Source of the DNA: Pseudomonas morbosilactucae
Lineage (GTDB): Bacteria > Pseudomonadota > Gammaproteobacteria > Pseudomonadales > Pseudomonadaceae
NCBI RefSeq assembly: GCF_023241715.1
Contig: NZ_JALQCW010000042.1
Location: 1 to 64,000 of the forward strand
Direction of reading: 5' to 3'
DNA: 64,000 nt
Shown here piece by piece: positions 1 to 9,007 of the stretch. The position numbers and the translations under genes are program-made. Under the pieces are notes generated by a model. The model ran no database searches, was not told the origin of the DNA, and worked only from the letters and a program-made list of their open reading frames with translations. Within the stretch, counting starts at the first letter, position 1. Every line of letters starts with the position of its first letter.

Positions 1-566
1 GGCTCGACCCCGTTGACCCGCACCTGCAGGCTCGCCAGTTCCAAGGCGGCGTTGCGAATAAAGCCGTTGACCCCAGCCTTAGACGCCGCGTAATGGCTAA
101 GCCCCGGGTACGCCACCCGTGGGCCGGTCACCGAGGAGGTGACCAGCACACAGCCGGCGCCCTGGCGCTGGAACATCGGTAAGGCCGCCTGGGTCAGCCA
201 GAACAGTGCCGAGAGGTTCACTGCCAGGGTGCGTTCGAGGATGGCGGGGGTGATTTCGGCGAATGGGGTCAATGGGAAGTAACCGGCGTTGTGAATCAGA
301 ATGTCCAGCCGTCCCCAGTCGCGTTCCAGCCCCTGCACACAGCTAAACACAGCGCAGGCCTGCGCCAGGTCAAGGTCGGTGGCCTCCACCTGGCAGCCCT
401 GGGCCGTCAGTTCGGCGGCCAGCGCCTGGGCCTGTGCCAGGCGCAAGTCGGCGATCATCACCCGTGCCCCGCGCCGGGCAAAGGCTTCGACGATGGCCCG
501 GCCAATGCCTTGCGCACCGCCGGTGACCAGGGCTGTTTTGCCGCTGAAATCGAAGTCTTCAGCCAT
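1..566 (-). CDS. SDR family oxidoreductase (3' end outside the window)
   Basis: The start codon ATG is at 566 and the reading frame runs off the left edge, so about 188 residues are visible. The N-terminus carries the Rossmann motif TGGAQGIG (residues about 15-22), followed by the NAG-like motif HNAG and the catalytic S...YxxxK set (SSV, then YAASK). This is a classical short-chain dehydrogenase using NAD(P)H. The start overlaps the stop of the next upstream SDR (559-1359) by 8 bp, so the two are translationally coupled and belong to the same operon as the MoaF-domain gene. The substrate cannot be read from sequence. Family assignment is firm; specific function unknown. Confidence 0.85.
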   Translation of the reverse strand, partial: MAEDFDFSGKTALVTGGAQGIGRAIVEAFARRGARVMIADLRLAQAQALAAELTAQGCQVEATDLDLAQACAVFSCVQGLERDWGRLDILIHNAGYFPLTPFAEITPAILERTLAVNLSALFWLTQAALPMFQRQGAGCVLVTSSVTGPRVAYPGLSHYAASKAGVNGFIRNAALELASLQVRVNGVE

Positions 567-1359
567 GGGCGGTCTCCAGATGCGCGTAAGCCAGGGTCGG
601 CACATCGACGATGCTTGAGCCGCCATCGGCGACCAGCGTTGCGCCGGTGATGATCGAGGCGTCGGCGCTGGCCAGGAAGCGGCAGACCTTGGCGATTTCT
701 TCGGCGTTGGCGGGGCGGCGCAACGGCACATCGGCGCAGACCCGCTCATAGGCTTGCTCCAGGGTGTCGCCATAGGCACTCATCAGCGGCTGCATTTCCT
801 CATCGGCCATGGGCGTGGTGACCCAGCCCGGGCACACCGTGTTGACCCGCACGCCGCGTGGGCCGTAATCCCTGGCCAACGAGCGGTTGAGCCCCAGCAG
901 CGCGTGCTTGGCGGTGGTGTAGCCGCAGACTTCGGGGCCGGCGGCCAGCGAGGCGATGGAGCCGATCAGCACAATGTTGCCGGCCCCTTCGATCAGCAAC
1001 GGCAAACAGGCCCTGGCACTGTAGAACGCGCTGTGCAGGTTGCTGCGCAGCGAGGTTTCCCAGGTGGCCGGGCTGGTCTGGGTGGCGCTGCCCATGCCGT
1101 GGCCGCCGGCGCAGGCCAGCAACACATCCAGCCGACCGTAACGCTCGCTGATCTGTGCGATGAACCCGGCCCAGACGTCCGGGCAGGCGGCATCGCCCAC
1201 CAGGATCAGGCCGCCGGTGTCGGCGGCCACCTGCTCCAGCGGCTCGCGGCGGCGGCCGATCAGCACCAGGTTGGCCCCTTCGGCGGCGTACAGCCGGGCG
1301 CAGGCGGCGCCGATGCCGGTGCCGGCGCCAGTGATGACGACGGTGCGTGAATCAGGCAT
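559..1359 (-). CDS. SDR family NAD(P)-dependent oxidoreductase
   Basis: A 266-residue classical short-chain dehydrogenase. TGAGTGIG (about residues 10-17) binds the nucleotide, CAGG stands in the NNAG position, and the catalytic Ser and YTTAK motif lie near residues 138-155. The tail GATLVADGG is the usual SDR C-terminal signature. A GGAG ribosome site lies 7 bases before the ATG. It overlaps the MoaF-like gene upstream by 8 bp and the partial SDR downstream by 8 bp, which indicates one operon of three genes. Two adjacent SDRs suggest sequential oxidoreduction of one alcohol/ketone intermediate, but the substrate is not identifiable. Confidence 0.88.
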   Translation of the reverse strand: MPDSRTVVITGAGTGIGAACARLYAAEGANLVLIGRRREPLEQVAADTGGLILVGDAACPDVWAGFIAQISERYGRLDVLLACAGGHGMGSATQTSPATWETSLRSNLHSAFYSARACLPLLIEGAGNIVLIGSIASLAAGPEVCGYTTAKHALLGLNRSLARDYGPRGVRVNTVCPGWVTTPMADEEMQPLMSAYGDTLEQAYERVCADVPLRRPANAEEIAKVCRFLASADASIITGATLVADGGSSIVDVPTLAYAHLETAHG

Positions 1360-2173
1360 CGGGGTACTCCGTGCGGTTGAGGACCTGGCAGTAGGAACTG
1401 ACCGGGAAGTTCGAGAGTTCGTCGAAGGACGAGCCGGCGTAACCGAAGATCTTGCCGTCGCTGCGGTGCTGTTGCAGGTCGATCAACACCAGGCCGAGGG
1501 TGGGGATGATTTTTTCGCGCCAGACGAACAGGTACAGCTGCTCGGCAATCTTGTAGTAGTGGCAACGGTCGGTGTCGCACAGGCCCTGCTCGACGCCCTT
1601 CAGGCACTGCCAGGAGTAGAACTGATCGTTGAGGTAGATGTGCTCGTAGACCTCGCTCGGGCTGTAGCGGTACAGGTTGCGCAGCCCGTTCAGTTCAGTG
1701 GTCGGCGCGTGGGGGCACAGGCCTTCCTGCCAGGGGCGATCCAGGCTGCCGTGGAGGAAATCCACGCTGACCGAGGTCAGGGGCTTGCCGGCCAGGGCGC
1801 GGCTGTACAGCCCTTCCTGGGTCTGTTCCTGGGGCGGCATGCGGCCGATCACCGCGGTAAAGGACGCGCTGTGGGTGTCCAGCACCAGGCTCACCGACCA
1901 GGCCTGGCCGGCTTCGTGCTTGATGAAGTCCACCAGGTACAGGCCCGGGCGCACCGAGGTGGCGCGGTACGGGGCCGAGCCGCTGGAGTGCCCGTCGGCC
2001 GCGTGCCAGTTCAGTGCCTGGCCCTCAAAGCGATGTTCAATCTGCCAGCCGTTGGCGAAGTACAGGGTGAAGGTCTTGCCGCTGAGGTCTGCCAGGTTGG
2101 GCAGGATAAAGGCTTCAGGGGCGAAACCGTCGGCAAGGGCGCCAACGGTGATCCAGTCGGAAGGTGTGGTCAT
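1352..2173 (-). CDS. MoaF-domain protein
   Basis: Resembles the MoaF family (N- and C-terminal MoaF domains, lipocalin-like fold); 273 residues from the ATG at 2173. An in-frame ATG at 2212 exists, but GGAG lies about 7 bases before 2173, so that start is preferred. Despite its 'molybdenum cofactor biosynthesis F' label, the family was, as I recall, first tied to the monoamine regulon of Klebsiella, where MoaF is needed for a monoamine-induced protein. That fits its position about 4 kb from tynA-feaB here. It heads an operon with two SDRs (8-bp overlaps). Its biochemical activity is unknown. No signal peptide is seen. Confidence 0.7.
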   Translation of the reverse strand: MTTPSDWITVGALADGFAPEAFILPNLADLSGKTFTLYFANGWQIEHRFEGQALNWHAADGHSSGSAPYRATSVRPGLYLVDFIKHEAGQAWSVSLVLDTHSASFTAVIGRMPPQEQTQEGLYSRALAGKPLTSVSVDFLHGSLDRPWQEGLCPHAPTTELNGLRNLYRYSPSEVYEHIYLNDQFYSWQCLKGVEQGLCDTDRCHYYKIAEQLYLFVWREKIIPTLGLVLIDLQQHRSDGKIFGYAGSSFDELSNFPVSSYCQVLNRTEYPDA

Positions 2174-2227
2174 GGCAAGGCTCCGGTTGAGTGGGTGAAC
2201 ACCCCGGATCATGCCGCCCGCACCTGG

Positions 2228-2259
2228 GCCCGCCTATCAACCAAAGGGTTGAGGCGGGC
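2228..2259. other. long hairpin after the LuxR gene
   Basis: A GCCCGCC arm (2228-2234) and a GGCGGGC arm (2253-2259) pair, with an inner TCAACC/GGTTGA stem around an AAAG loop. It sits immediately after, and partly overlaps, the stop codon of the LuxR gene. There is no T-run on the minus strand, so it is not a textbook terminator, but it may attenuate transcription into the MoaF operon. Confidence 0.4.
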
Positions 2260-2918
2260 TATAAAAACAGCGTGCTCAGTAACTCGGTGCGGCTGGCCAC
2301 GCCGGTCTTGCGGAACAGGTTGATCAGGTGGGTCTTGATGGTGGGCAGGCCGACGCCCAACTCCAGGGCCAGTTGCTTGTTGCTCGCTCCCTGGCGCAGC
2401 AACAGGGCGATCTGCCGTTCTTTGGGCGTCAGTCCGGCCAGCGCATCCTCACAGGGCTGCATGTTGGCAACGGCCATTTGCAGCAAGGCTTGCAGGGCCG
2501 TGAGTTGGGTCAGTTGAGCGGCGGTGAAGGCGCCCTGGTCGGCGGTGCGCAGCAGGGAGATGGCGGCCTGGGGCTGGCCGGCGCGGTGCGCGAGGATCTC
2601 CACCACGTCCACCACCCCGTAGCGCTGCAGGAAGTCTTGGTAACGACGGCTGTCACGGCTGGGCTGTCGGGCCATGGCCAGGCCCAACGGCACCACCGCC
2701 AGGCCACTGGACAGGCAATTGCGCGGTTGCAGCGGGTCGAACTGGCGGTAGTTGTCCAGGTAATCGCGGTGCATGTCACCGCTCATGCGGTGCAGGCTGA
2801 AGTCCCGGGCTTGCAGTTGGCGGTCGACACAATAGAACGCGGCCTGGCTGGCCGGCACAAGTTGGGTGAAAGCCTGCAGGCAATGGCCGGCGACTTCCTG
2901 GATCGGGATGGCGTGCAT
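2259..2918 (-). CDS. LuxR family transcriptional regulator
   Basis: A 219-residue regulator with a LuxR/GerE helix-turn-helix at the C-terminus (about 160-219, starting LTPKERQIALLL and including the recognition helix region GVGLPTIKTHL). The N-terminal 150 residues do not show an obvious autoinducer domain or receiver aspartate; they are probably a small-molecule sensing domain of unknown type. The gene lies between the cupin/FAD-oxidoreductase pair and the MoaF-SDR operon, all on the same strand, but a terminator separates it from the cupin gene. It therefore probably has its own promoter and controls one or both neighbours. Confidence 0.85.
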   Translation of the reverse strand: MHAIPIQEVAGHCLQAFTQLVPASQAAFYCVDRQLQARDFSLHRMSGDMHRDYLDNYRQFDPLQPRNCLSSGLAVVPLGLAMARQPSRDSRRYQDFLQRYGVVDVVEILAHRAGQPQAAISLLRTADQGAFTAAQLTQLTALQALLQMAVANMQPCEDALAGLTPKERQIALLLRQGASNKQLALELGVGLPTIKTHLINLFRKTGVASRTELLSTLFL

Positions 2919-2935
2919 GGTGGGTCACCCTCGCC

Positions 2936-2965
2936 AAAAAAGGCTGCCGGTGGGTGCCGGCAGCC
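2936..2965 (-). terminator. intrinsic terminator after the cupin gene
   Basis: A perfect 9-bp stem GGCTGCCGG (2942-2950) / CCGGCAGCC (2957-2965) with a 6-base loop. It is followed on the minus strand by six T residues (2936-2941 read as A on the plus strand). It lies 8 bases past the cupin stop codon and just upstream of the LuxR start. Confidence 0.85.
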
Positions 2966-2973
2966 GGGATCAA

Positions 2974-3339
2974 TCAGGCAACGGCGAAATAATGCTTCAC
3001 AAAGCTTTCGCTGACCACTTCCCAGAGCACGGGCGTGCCCTTGGTCACGAACCAGCTGTCACCCGCTTTGTAGCGGGTGCTCTGGCCAGTGGATTCATCG
3101 GTCAGCAGCACTTCACCGGTGACCACGGTGGCCTGTTCGGCGAAGGGGTAAACCATGCGGAACTTGCCTTGGGTGGTGCCGAAATAGGCGCTGCTGACGG
3201 GGTCGGTGGGGGCGCCGAAGGTCATTTTGCCAAAGGCTTTGACTTCACCTTCGAGGATCTCGGAACCCAGGTCGGCAACAGTGCCCCAGGCATCCAGTTC
3301 GGACAGTTGGATGTCTTGCTTGAGGGGGGTAACGGGCAT
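2974..3339 (-). CDS. cupin domain protein (DUF861/EutQ-like)
   Basis: A 121-residue single-domain cupin of the type grouped with ureidoglycine aminohydrolase/EutQ cupins. The beta-barrel core with GEVLLTDESTG and the second motif AGDSWFVTKGTPVLWEV are visible; metal-binding histidines of motif 1 are not conserved. AGGAG lies about 8 bases before the ATG. It is the downstream gene of a two-gene operon with the FAD oxidoreductase (31-bp gap). Small cupins of this kind are commonly paired with DadA/PuuB-type amine oxidases in Pseudomonas. Role unknown; a function in handling the oxidase product is only an inference. Confidence 0.8.
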   Translation of the reverse strand: MPVTPLKQDIQLSELDAWGTVADLGSEILEGEVKAFGKMTFGAPTDPVSSAYFGTTQGKFRMVYPFAEQATVVTGEVLLTDESTGQSTRYKAGDSWFVTKGTPVLWEVVSESFVKHYFAVA

Positions 3340-3370
3340 GGCAGTTCTCCTGTGTATGAAAGGGGGGGCA

Positions 3371-4669
3371 TCAACGGCGACCGTTGAAGTAGCCCGAAAG
3401 TTGGTGAAGGCTTTTGCCAGCGGTCAGCAGCAGCGGCCGGATGTGGTCCTTGCCCAGGATCTGTGCGTGCTTGACCGAGCTGATCAGGTCATAGCGCGAA
3501 GAGCCTTCGCTCATGCCTTCTGCCAGGACCTTGCAGATGATGTGGCTCGGGGTGACGCCAAAACCGGCGTAGCCCTGTACGTAAAAGGCGTTGGGCCGAC
3601 CGCTGAGGGTGCCGATCTGCGGGAACAGGTTGGCGCCGGTGGCCATCGGGCCGCCCCAGGCCAGGTCGATGCGCACGTCCTTCAGGTAGGGGAAAATCTT
3701 CAGCATCAGGTTGCGGTTCCAGGCCTTCAGGTCCAGCGGGATGTGCTCGACAAAAGGCGTGGCAGCGCCGAACAGCAGGCGGTTTTCGTTGGTCACCCGG
3801 TAGTAGTCGATCACCGGACGGATATCGCTGTAGGCCCCGCGAATCGGGCTGATACGGTTGATCAGCTCGTCCGACAGCGGCTCGGTCATCAGTTGGAAGG
3901 CGTAGGTGTTCAGGGTGGTCTTGTGCAGCTCGGGCTCCAGTTTGTTGAGGAAACTGTCGCAGGCCCACAGCAGCTTGGACGCTCTCACCGAGCCGCGGCC
4001 AGTACGCACGGTGATGCGCTCGCCATAGCTGACTTCCAGGGCCGGGCTGTGTTCGTAGATGCGCACCCCGTGCTCGCTCAGCGCCTTGGCTTCACCCAGC
4101 AGCAGGTTCAGGGAGTGCACGTGGCCGCCGCCCATGTGCAACAGCGCGCTGCTGTAGGCGTCGGAACCAATGATCTGCTTGACCTCGGAGCCCGCCATAA
4201 AGCGGATTTCGTCCTTGGTGTTGATCGACTTGAAGTCCTTTTCCCAGGCACGCAGGGTCTTTTCCTGGCGGGCGTTGAAGCCCATGTAGCCGTAGCCGTT
4301 GCAGAAGTCTGCGTCGATCGAGTACTTGGCGATGCGGTCCTTGATGATCCCGGCCCCCAACTCGCTGATCTCAAAGATCTCCCGCAGCCCTTGCTCGCCC
4401 ACATGCTTCTTGACCTTCTCCAGGTCGTGGCCGATGCCTGCCATGATCTGGCCGCCGTTGCGCCCCGTGCCGCCGAACCCCAGGTAACGCGCTTCCAGCA
4501 CCACGATATTGGTGATGCCTTTTTCAGCCAATTCCAGCGCGGTGTTGATACCGGAGAAGCCGCCACCAATCACGACCACATCGGCTTCCACATCCTGTTC
4601 AAGGGTGGGAAAGCTCAGGTTGTATTTCTTGGTGGCTGAATAGTAGGTAGGCGTTTCGATATTGATCAT
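3371..4669 (-). CDS. FAD-dependent oxidoreductase, PuuB/DAO family
   Basis: A 432-residue flavoprotein of the D-amino-acid oxidase superfamily, most like gamma-glutamylputrescine oxidase (PuuB/OrdL type). The dinucleotide fold VVVIGGGFSGINTALELAE begins near residue 31 and ends in a VLEAR acidic strand. A second FAD-contact segment, GTGRNGG, follows, and near the C-terminus is a GYAGFGVTPSH motif. Start chosen at 4669: upstream in-frame codons to 4813 give a composition unlike the family. It is cotranscribed with the cupin gene. Likely oxidises a primary or secondary amine with production of H2O2 or reduced quinone. The substrate is uncertain, although the neighbourhood points to amine catabolism. 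Confidence 0.82.
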   Translation of the reverse strand: MINIETPTYYSATKKYNLSFPTLEQDVEADVVVIGGGFSGINTALELAEKGITNIVVLEARYLGFGGTGRNGGQIMAGIGHDLEKVKKHVGEQGLREIFEISELGAGIIKDRIAKYSIDADFCNGYGYMGFNARQEKTLRAWEKDFKSINTKDEIRFMAGSEVKQIIGSDAYSSALLHMGGGHVHSLNLLLGEAKALSEHGVRIYEHSPALEVSYGERITVRTGRGSVRASKLLWACDSFLNKLEPELHKTTLNTYAFQLMTEPLSDELINRISPIRGAYSDIRPVIDYYRVTNENRLLFGAATPFVEHIPLDLKAWNRNLMLKIFPYLKDVRIDLAWGGPMATGANLFPQIGTLSGRPNAFYVQGYAGFGVTPSHIICKVLAEGMSEGSSRYDLISSVKHAQILGKDHIRPLLLTAGKSLHQLSGYFNGRR

Positions 4670-5368
4670 GGCGCAGCCTAAAAAGTGAAGGGGAACCCAA
4701 CTGCAGAACCAGCACCCAACGCTGTTCCTGATGGAAGCTATTAAGTGCCTTCCGAGCGGTAGGTGTCTTGATTCTGTGTGCCGTGGCTTTTGACCAGGGT
4801 TGCCAGGACTCACCTTGAGGGTTGCCCCAGGTGCTCACGGCGAGGGGCCTGAATCTAGGCCAAGGCGGCCTTTGCCGCTTGAGCGGGTTTTCTCAGGAAA
4901 CAGCGCGGATTAGATACCTTAAATAGGGTTTAACGTTATTTAGGGTGTCGGTATTTTTGTATTCGTTTTTAATAAATACGATTTGCAAATGGTGTTTTAT
5001 GTTTAAGTAATTGTTTTTATTGTATTTATTTTTTATTTATAGGTTTTTTATGACGCCATTTGGTGCTTTTTAAGTGATACGGATTGTCTTTGAAAATGTT
5101 GAATAATTGAGTGGTAAAGGCCTAATCTGTCTCGGCATCGTTTCGCTCACCCCGGAAAGCGCTTCGCGAACCAGAGAGGCGGTAGCCTTCAGGCTGTTCC
5201 TGGCGCGAATCCTGCTTCTTCATGAGCTTCGAACGGTGCCGCTGCGCTCCCCGCCGTAACCCGATGGCCGGTCACCCAGGCCCGGGCAGGGCGTGCAGCA
5301 CGGCAGTGGTGCCGCCATTTATCGTGAAGTGGCGTACATAATAAAAATAAGCCCGCGTGAGGCCCGAG
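4670..5368. other. intergenic region with a 200-bp AT-rich tract
   Basis: A 699-base gap between divergent genes (FAD oxidoreductase and feaR). The segment about 4905-5115 is strikingly AT-rich compared with the GC-rich surroundings, contains long T runs, and includes the palindrome ATTTGCAAAT at 4981-4990. The flanks (4690-4900 and 5120-5340) return to normal composition. No convincing gene is present. Such tracts typically hold promoters and binding sites for MvaT-type silencers, which is an inference here. Confidence 0.6.
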
Positions 5369-6283
5369 ATGATTTCTACACCTGCACAACGCCGTGATGG
5401 GTTTGATCAGTGGATCCACCAGATCAACCAGATATGCGGCGCCTTCAACGCACAAACCCTGGGCACCGAGTTTTCCGGGCAGATCCGCGAGTGCCAAAAC
5501 GGCGCACTGGAGCTCAGTTTTGTCGATGCCTGCCAGGCGCGGCTGTACCGCACGCCGCGAGAGGTCGCGGCAGGTGAGGGCGGCAAGTACTTCGCCGTGT
5601 TCCAACTCGATGGCACCGCCGGCATGGCCCAGGGCGACAACAAGGCCTTGCTCTCGGCGGGCGACATCACGCTGATCGATGCCTCGCGCCCCAGCGACTT
5701 CACCTACAGTGAAAACTCGCGGCAGTTGTCGCTCATTCTTCCCTATCAGTTGGTCGAGCAAACCCTGCGCTTCAGTCAGGTCCGGTGCGGCCAACGGATT
5801 GCCGCGACATCCCCCATTGCCCTGTTTTCCCACCGTTTGATATTGGATGCCGCGTCACAACCCAGCCTGAGCCGGCAGGAAAGCGAAGCGACCCTGGAAG
5901 CGATTGTCAGCCTGCTGCGCCCGGCGATCAGCCAGGCCGAAGACGGCGGTGATGTGCACGAGCGCCTGTTCCGCAAGACGCTGGGCTGCATTGACGAGCA
6001 CATCCGTTCGGAAGAGCTCTGCCCTGAATGGCTGGCGCGGGAAGTTGGCGTCTCCATGCGCGGCCTGTATCGGATGTTCGCCAAGAAGGGGCTGGTGGTG
6101 GCGCGCTATATCAAGAACCGTCGCCTGGACCTGTGTGCCGAGTCCTTGCGCCAGTCGGGGGTCGAGCAAAAGCTGTCGGCGCTGGGTTACTCGTGGGGGT
6201 TCTCCGATTCGAGCTACTTCTCCACGGCGTTCAAGTCGCGCTTTGGCATTTCCCCGGGGGAGTACCGCAAGCAGCACGCTTGA
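5369..6283 (+). CDS. feaR: FeaR, AraC-family activator of monoamine catabolism
   Basis: A 304-residue AraC/XylS regulator whose N-terminal half (beginning FDQWIHQINQICG) matches the FeaR type. That type activates the amine oxidase and phenylacetaldehyde dehydrogenase genes in response to aromatic amines or their aldehydes. The C-terminal double HTH spans about residues 205-303, with the AraC signature segment around GYSWGFSDSSYFSTAFKSRFG. The ATG at 5369 is preferred over the GTG at 5357 because GAGG (5359-5362) sits 6 bases before it. It is convergent with tynA across a shared terminator, and feaB lies beyond tynA, so the whole FeaR regulon is present. Confidence 0.9.
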   Translation: MISTPAQRRDGFDQWIHQINQICGAFNAQTLGTEFSGQIRECQNGALELSFVDACQARLYRTPREVAAGEGGKYFAVFQLDGTAGMAQGDNKALLSAGDITLIDASRPSDFTYSENSRQLSLILPYQLVEQTLRFSQVRCGQRIAATSPIALFSHRLILDAASQPSLSRQESEATLEAIVSLLRPAISQAEDGGDVHERLFRKTLGCIDEHIRSEELCPEWLAREVGVSMRGLYRMFAKKGLVVARYIKNRRLDLCAESLRQSGVEQKLSALGYSWGFSDSSYFSTAFKSRFGISPGEYRKQHA

Positions 6284-6307
6284 CCGATGCGTTCTCCAAC
6301 ACAAAAA

Positions 6308-6334
6308 AAGAGGCTCCTGGGAGCCTCTTTTTTT
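6308..6334. terminator. bidirectional terminator between feaR and tynA
   Basis: GAGGCTCC (6310-6317) pairs with GGAGCCTC (6320-6327). It is flanked by an A-run on the left and seven T residues on the right, so it can stop transcription from both convergent genes (feaR stop 6283, tynA stop 6341). Confidence 0.92.
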
Positions 6335-6340
6335 ATGCGC

Positions 6341-8629
6341 TTATTGGGGTGAGTTGAGGTTCAACGTCGGGGTTTCATCGAAGAAGTTCCATGGTTTCAA
6401 CAGCACATGCACCCACTCGGTGGGCATGATCGGCCACTCTTCGGCACGGGCGATGTGGGTGGTGCCAGTGGTCAGCCAGACCACATTGTCGGTGTTCTCG
6501 ATGGACTGGTTGTCATGGGTGAACTGGCCCAGCCCGGCGTCCTTGTCCGAGCGGTTCGGGTACTTGCCTTCAGGGTATTTTTCCTCGGGGTTGTAGCGCG
6601 TTACCCAGAGTTGTTTGTCCATAAAGCTCAAGCGGTGATAGAGCCACTCATCCTTGCCGAAGTTGGCGCCCTTGGCCACCGGGTGAGTGCCGCCGGCGTA
6701 AGGGATCAACTGATAGGAAACCGGGTTGCCGACTTTGTTTTCCTTGCTGAAGTTGGTCAGCAGGCGAACGGTCGAAGGGTCGAATTTCTGCGCGGCTTGC
6801 TGTTCGGTGCTGACCACCTGCTGCTCGGTCTGCATGGTGCTGGTGCGCGGCCCGCCGCGGTCGTTCTTGGCAACCACCGGGTTCACTTCCACCAGGGAGT
6901 TGTTTTCCCCATCCACATCCATGTCCAGGCGGAAGTTGTAGATGTGCTGGTGGGTGGTGCCGACGATGTTGTGGTCGAGCAGGGTGCCGTAGCGGGTGTC
7001 TTCCTTGGCGGTGGCCTCGTGCATGGTTTTGGACTTCACGCCCTTGACCGCCTCGATGCCGGTGGCGCCGGCGTCGATGCCGATGGTGCCGTTCTGCTGG
7101 AAGACCCAGTCGAAGATGTAGTCGTAGTTGCCGACGGTGCTGATCCAGCGCACCACCAGTTCACGGCGTTCGGTGCTGAGGTTGGGCTGGCCCATCTCCT
7201 GGTGTTTGTATTCCGGGCCGGCGTAGCGCTCGAACACCGCCATGGCGCGTGGGATCGAGGTCGGTGCGCCGGTGTAGTCGGCCAGGGTGGCGTCCAGGAG
7301 CACGGCGTTTTCCGGGGCGTCCTTGCCGCGGGCGATCGGCGAGGTCAAGGTGCCCATGCCGTAGTCGCCCGAGTCCAGGTAGGCCTTGAAGTACCAGCCC
7401 ACATCCGGGTCGCCGTAAGGCACGATCATGCCGCCCAGGGAGCCTTCGTACATGACTTTGCGTTTCTTGCCCTTGTCGTCGTAGGTGACGGTGGACAGCA
7501 CCGGGCCGACCCGGGAATCGAGGCGGACGTGGAAGTTCCAGTTCTGCCAGTGAATGCTGTTGCCGGTGATGGTGTAGTTTTTCCCCTCGGGCTCGATGAT
7601 CTCCAACGGCTTGACCTTCACTCCCAGGCGCCCACGCCCGTCATAGGGGGTCGGTTTCATCGGCACCGGGATCAGGGCTTCGTCCTCGATCTTGATCAGC
7701 TTCTTCTGCTCCAGGTCGACAATCGCCACCAGGCCCTCGATCGGGTGTGCCCAATAGTTGCCGTCATCGGTGTTCAGGTAACTGACGATCTTCAGCAGGC
7801 GTTTATCCTGGGCCAGGCCGTCCTTGCCGTCGAAATAGCCGACCGTCAGCGGCGTGGCCACGACCTTCTTGACGTCGTTGATGCCACGTTTGGCCAGGGC
7901 CTGTGCGTATTCCGGGCTCGACTCAATGGCGGACTGCACGGTGGCAAAGTCATCCAGCAAGACCATGCCGTGGGCACCTTCCACGGGCTTCCAGGACTTC
8001 AGCGTCTTGCTGTCCAGGTCCACCAGCCCTTCGATCACATGCTTGCCATCGAGTACCACCACGTTGGCCTGGCGCGTTTGGCTGACGTTCTGGCCGGTGT
8101 AGACGAAGTTCCACACTTGGTCCTTGGGCGGCTCCTTGACGGAGACTTCGGTGAAGCGCAAGCCAGGCTGGTAGTGCTCGGACTGCTTGACGATGGTCAC
8201 GGCGGCCTTGATTTCGTCGGCGCTCAGCGGGTTGAGCGGGTTGGGGCGAGTCTCGACGACAAAGGTCTTGTCCAGGCCGGACTGGAATACCTGGTTGATG
8301 AAGTCCTTGGACATGAACGCGGTCTTGTTCTTGAACACCACCGGCACGGACAGCTCCATGCGCTTGCCGTTGAGCAGGGCCACCTTGCTGTTGGGCTTGA
8401 CCTTGACGTAGGCACCGTCCTTGGCGATGACGAACAGGTTGGCGTAGTTGTCCCATTTGACCGTGGCGCCAAACGCCTCGAGGGTCGATTGCAGGGGCAC
8501 CATCTCGGCGGCCGCTCCGTGAGCGTCGGCATTGGGCAGCCAGCACGGCAAGCTGACGGTGGCCAAGGTCATTGCCAGCGCGAGTCGAGCCAGCGGTTTT
8601 CTTTTTAGCAACGCTACGGACGTGAACAT
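6341..8629 (-). CDS. tynA: periplasmic copper-containing primary amine oxidase (tyramine oxidase)
   Basis: Oxidises primary monoamines (tyramine, phenylethylamine) to aldehyde, NH3 and H2O2 in the periplasm. 762 residues with a signal peptide ending NADA (about residue 36). All key residues are present: Tyr502 in the NYDY motif is the precursor of the topaquinone cofactor, Asp419 (YLDSGDYG) is the catalytic base, and His560, His562 and His725 are copper ligands. After removing 36 residues these coincide with E. coli numbering 466, 383, 524, 526 and 689. The small N-terminal domain typical of the E. coli enzyme is also present. AAGGAA lies about 7 bases before the start. It is divergent from feaB and lies next to feaR. 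Confidence 0.97.
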   Translation of the reverse strand: MFTSVALLKRKPLARLALAMTLATVSLPCWLPNADAHGAAAEMVPLQSTLEAFGATVKWDNYANLFVIAKDGAYVKVKPNSKVALLNGKRMELSVPVVFKNKTAFMSKDFINQVFQSGLDKTFVVETRPNPLNPLSADEIKAAVTIVKQSEHYQPGLRFTEVSVKEPPKDQVWNFVYTGQNVSQTRQANVVVLDGKHVIEGLVDLDSKTLKSWKPVEGAHGMVLLDDFATVQSAIESSPEYAQALAKRGINDVKKVVATPLTVGYFDGKDGLAQDKRLLKIVSYLNTDDGNYWAHPIEGLVAIVDLEQKKLIKIEDEALIPVPMKPTPYDGRGRLGVKVKPLEIIEPEGKNYTITGNSIHWQNWNFHVRLDSRVGPVLSTVTYDDKGKKRKVMYEGSLGGMIVPYGDPDVGWYFKAYLDSGDYGMGTLTSPIARGKDAPENAVLLDATLADYTGAPTSIPRAMAVFERYAGPEYKHQEMGQPNLSTERRELVVRWISTVGNYDYIFDWVFQQNGTIGIDAGATGIEAVKGVKSKTMHEATAKEDTRYGTLLDHNIVGTTHQHIYNFRLDMDVDGENNSLVEVNPVVAKNDRGGPRTSTMQTEQQVVSTEQQAAQKFDPSTVRLLTNFSKENKVGNPVSYQLIPYAGGTHPVAKGANFGKDEWLYHRLSFMDKQLWVTRYNPEEKYPEGKYPNRSDKDAGLGQFTHDNQSIENTDNVVWLTTGTTHIARAEEWPIMPTEWVHVLLKPWNFFDETPTLNLNSPQ

Positions 8630-9007
8630 TTCTGAGTTCCTTGGGACGAGCCGGGGACAGGCACACCTGCACTTTGCTACAGCCGGTGGATCGCTTCTTT
8701 TTGATTCTTGCCAGAAACCTTGTGCTCTGTGCCTAAATCAACCGTTCTCGATCGGCACCCCATCGAACCCGGGAGTTTCCGGAGCGTCGAGACGATGCCG
8801 CGCAGTGTAAGGCCCAGCGGCCGACGCCGCGCTGTCTCGCTCGCCGAACCGAGATTGGCAGGGACAGAAACCGCTCTGGCACAGATGAAAAGTCCAAGGC
8901 CTCATCGCTGACTTAGGCTCTGACGCCAAGCACTGTAACGCCGGCCGTGGGGCGGTTGAGGCGTGCAGTGGGTGGTTATTTCCAATCGTCTGCGTGAGGC
9001 AAGGATC
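8630..9007. promoter_or_regulatory. divergent tynA/feaB control region
   Basis: A 378-base gap between the divergently transcribed tynA and feaB genes that must hold both promoters and, by analogy with E. coli, FeaR sites. No coding potential is evident. I could not define specific -35/-10 boxes or a repeated FeaR site by eye, and no sigma-54 motif with correct spacing was found. Confidence 0.5.
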
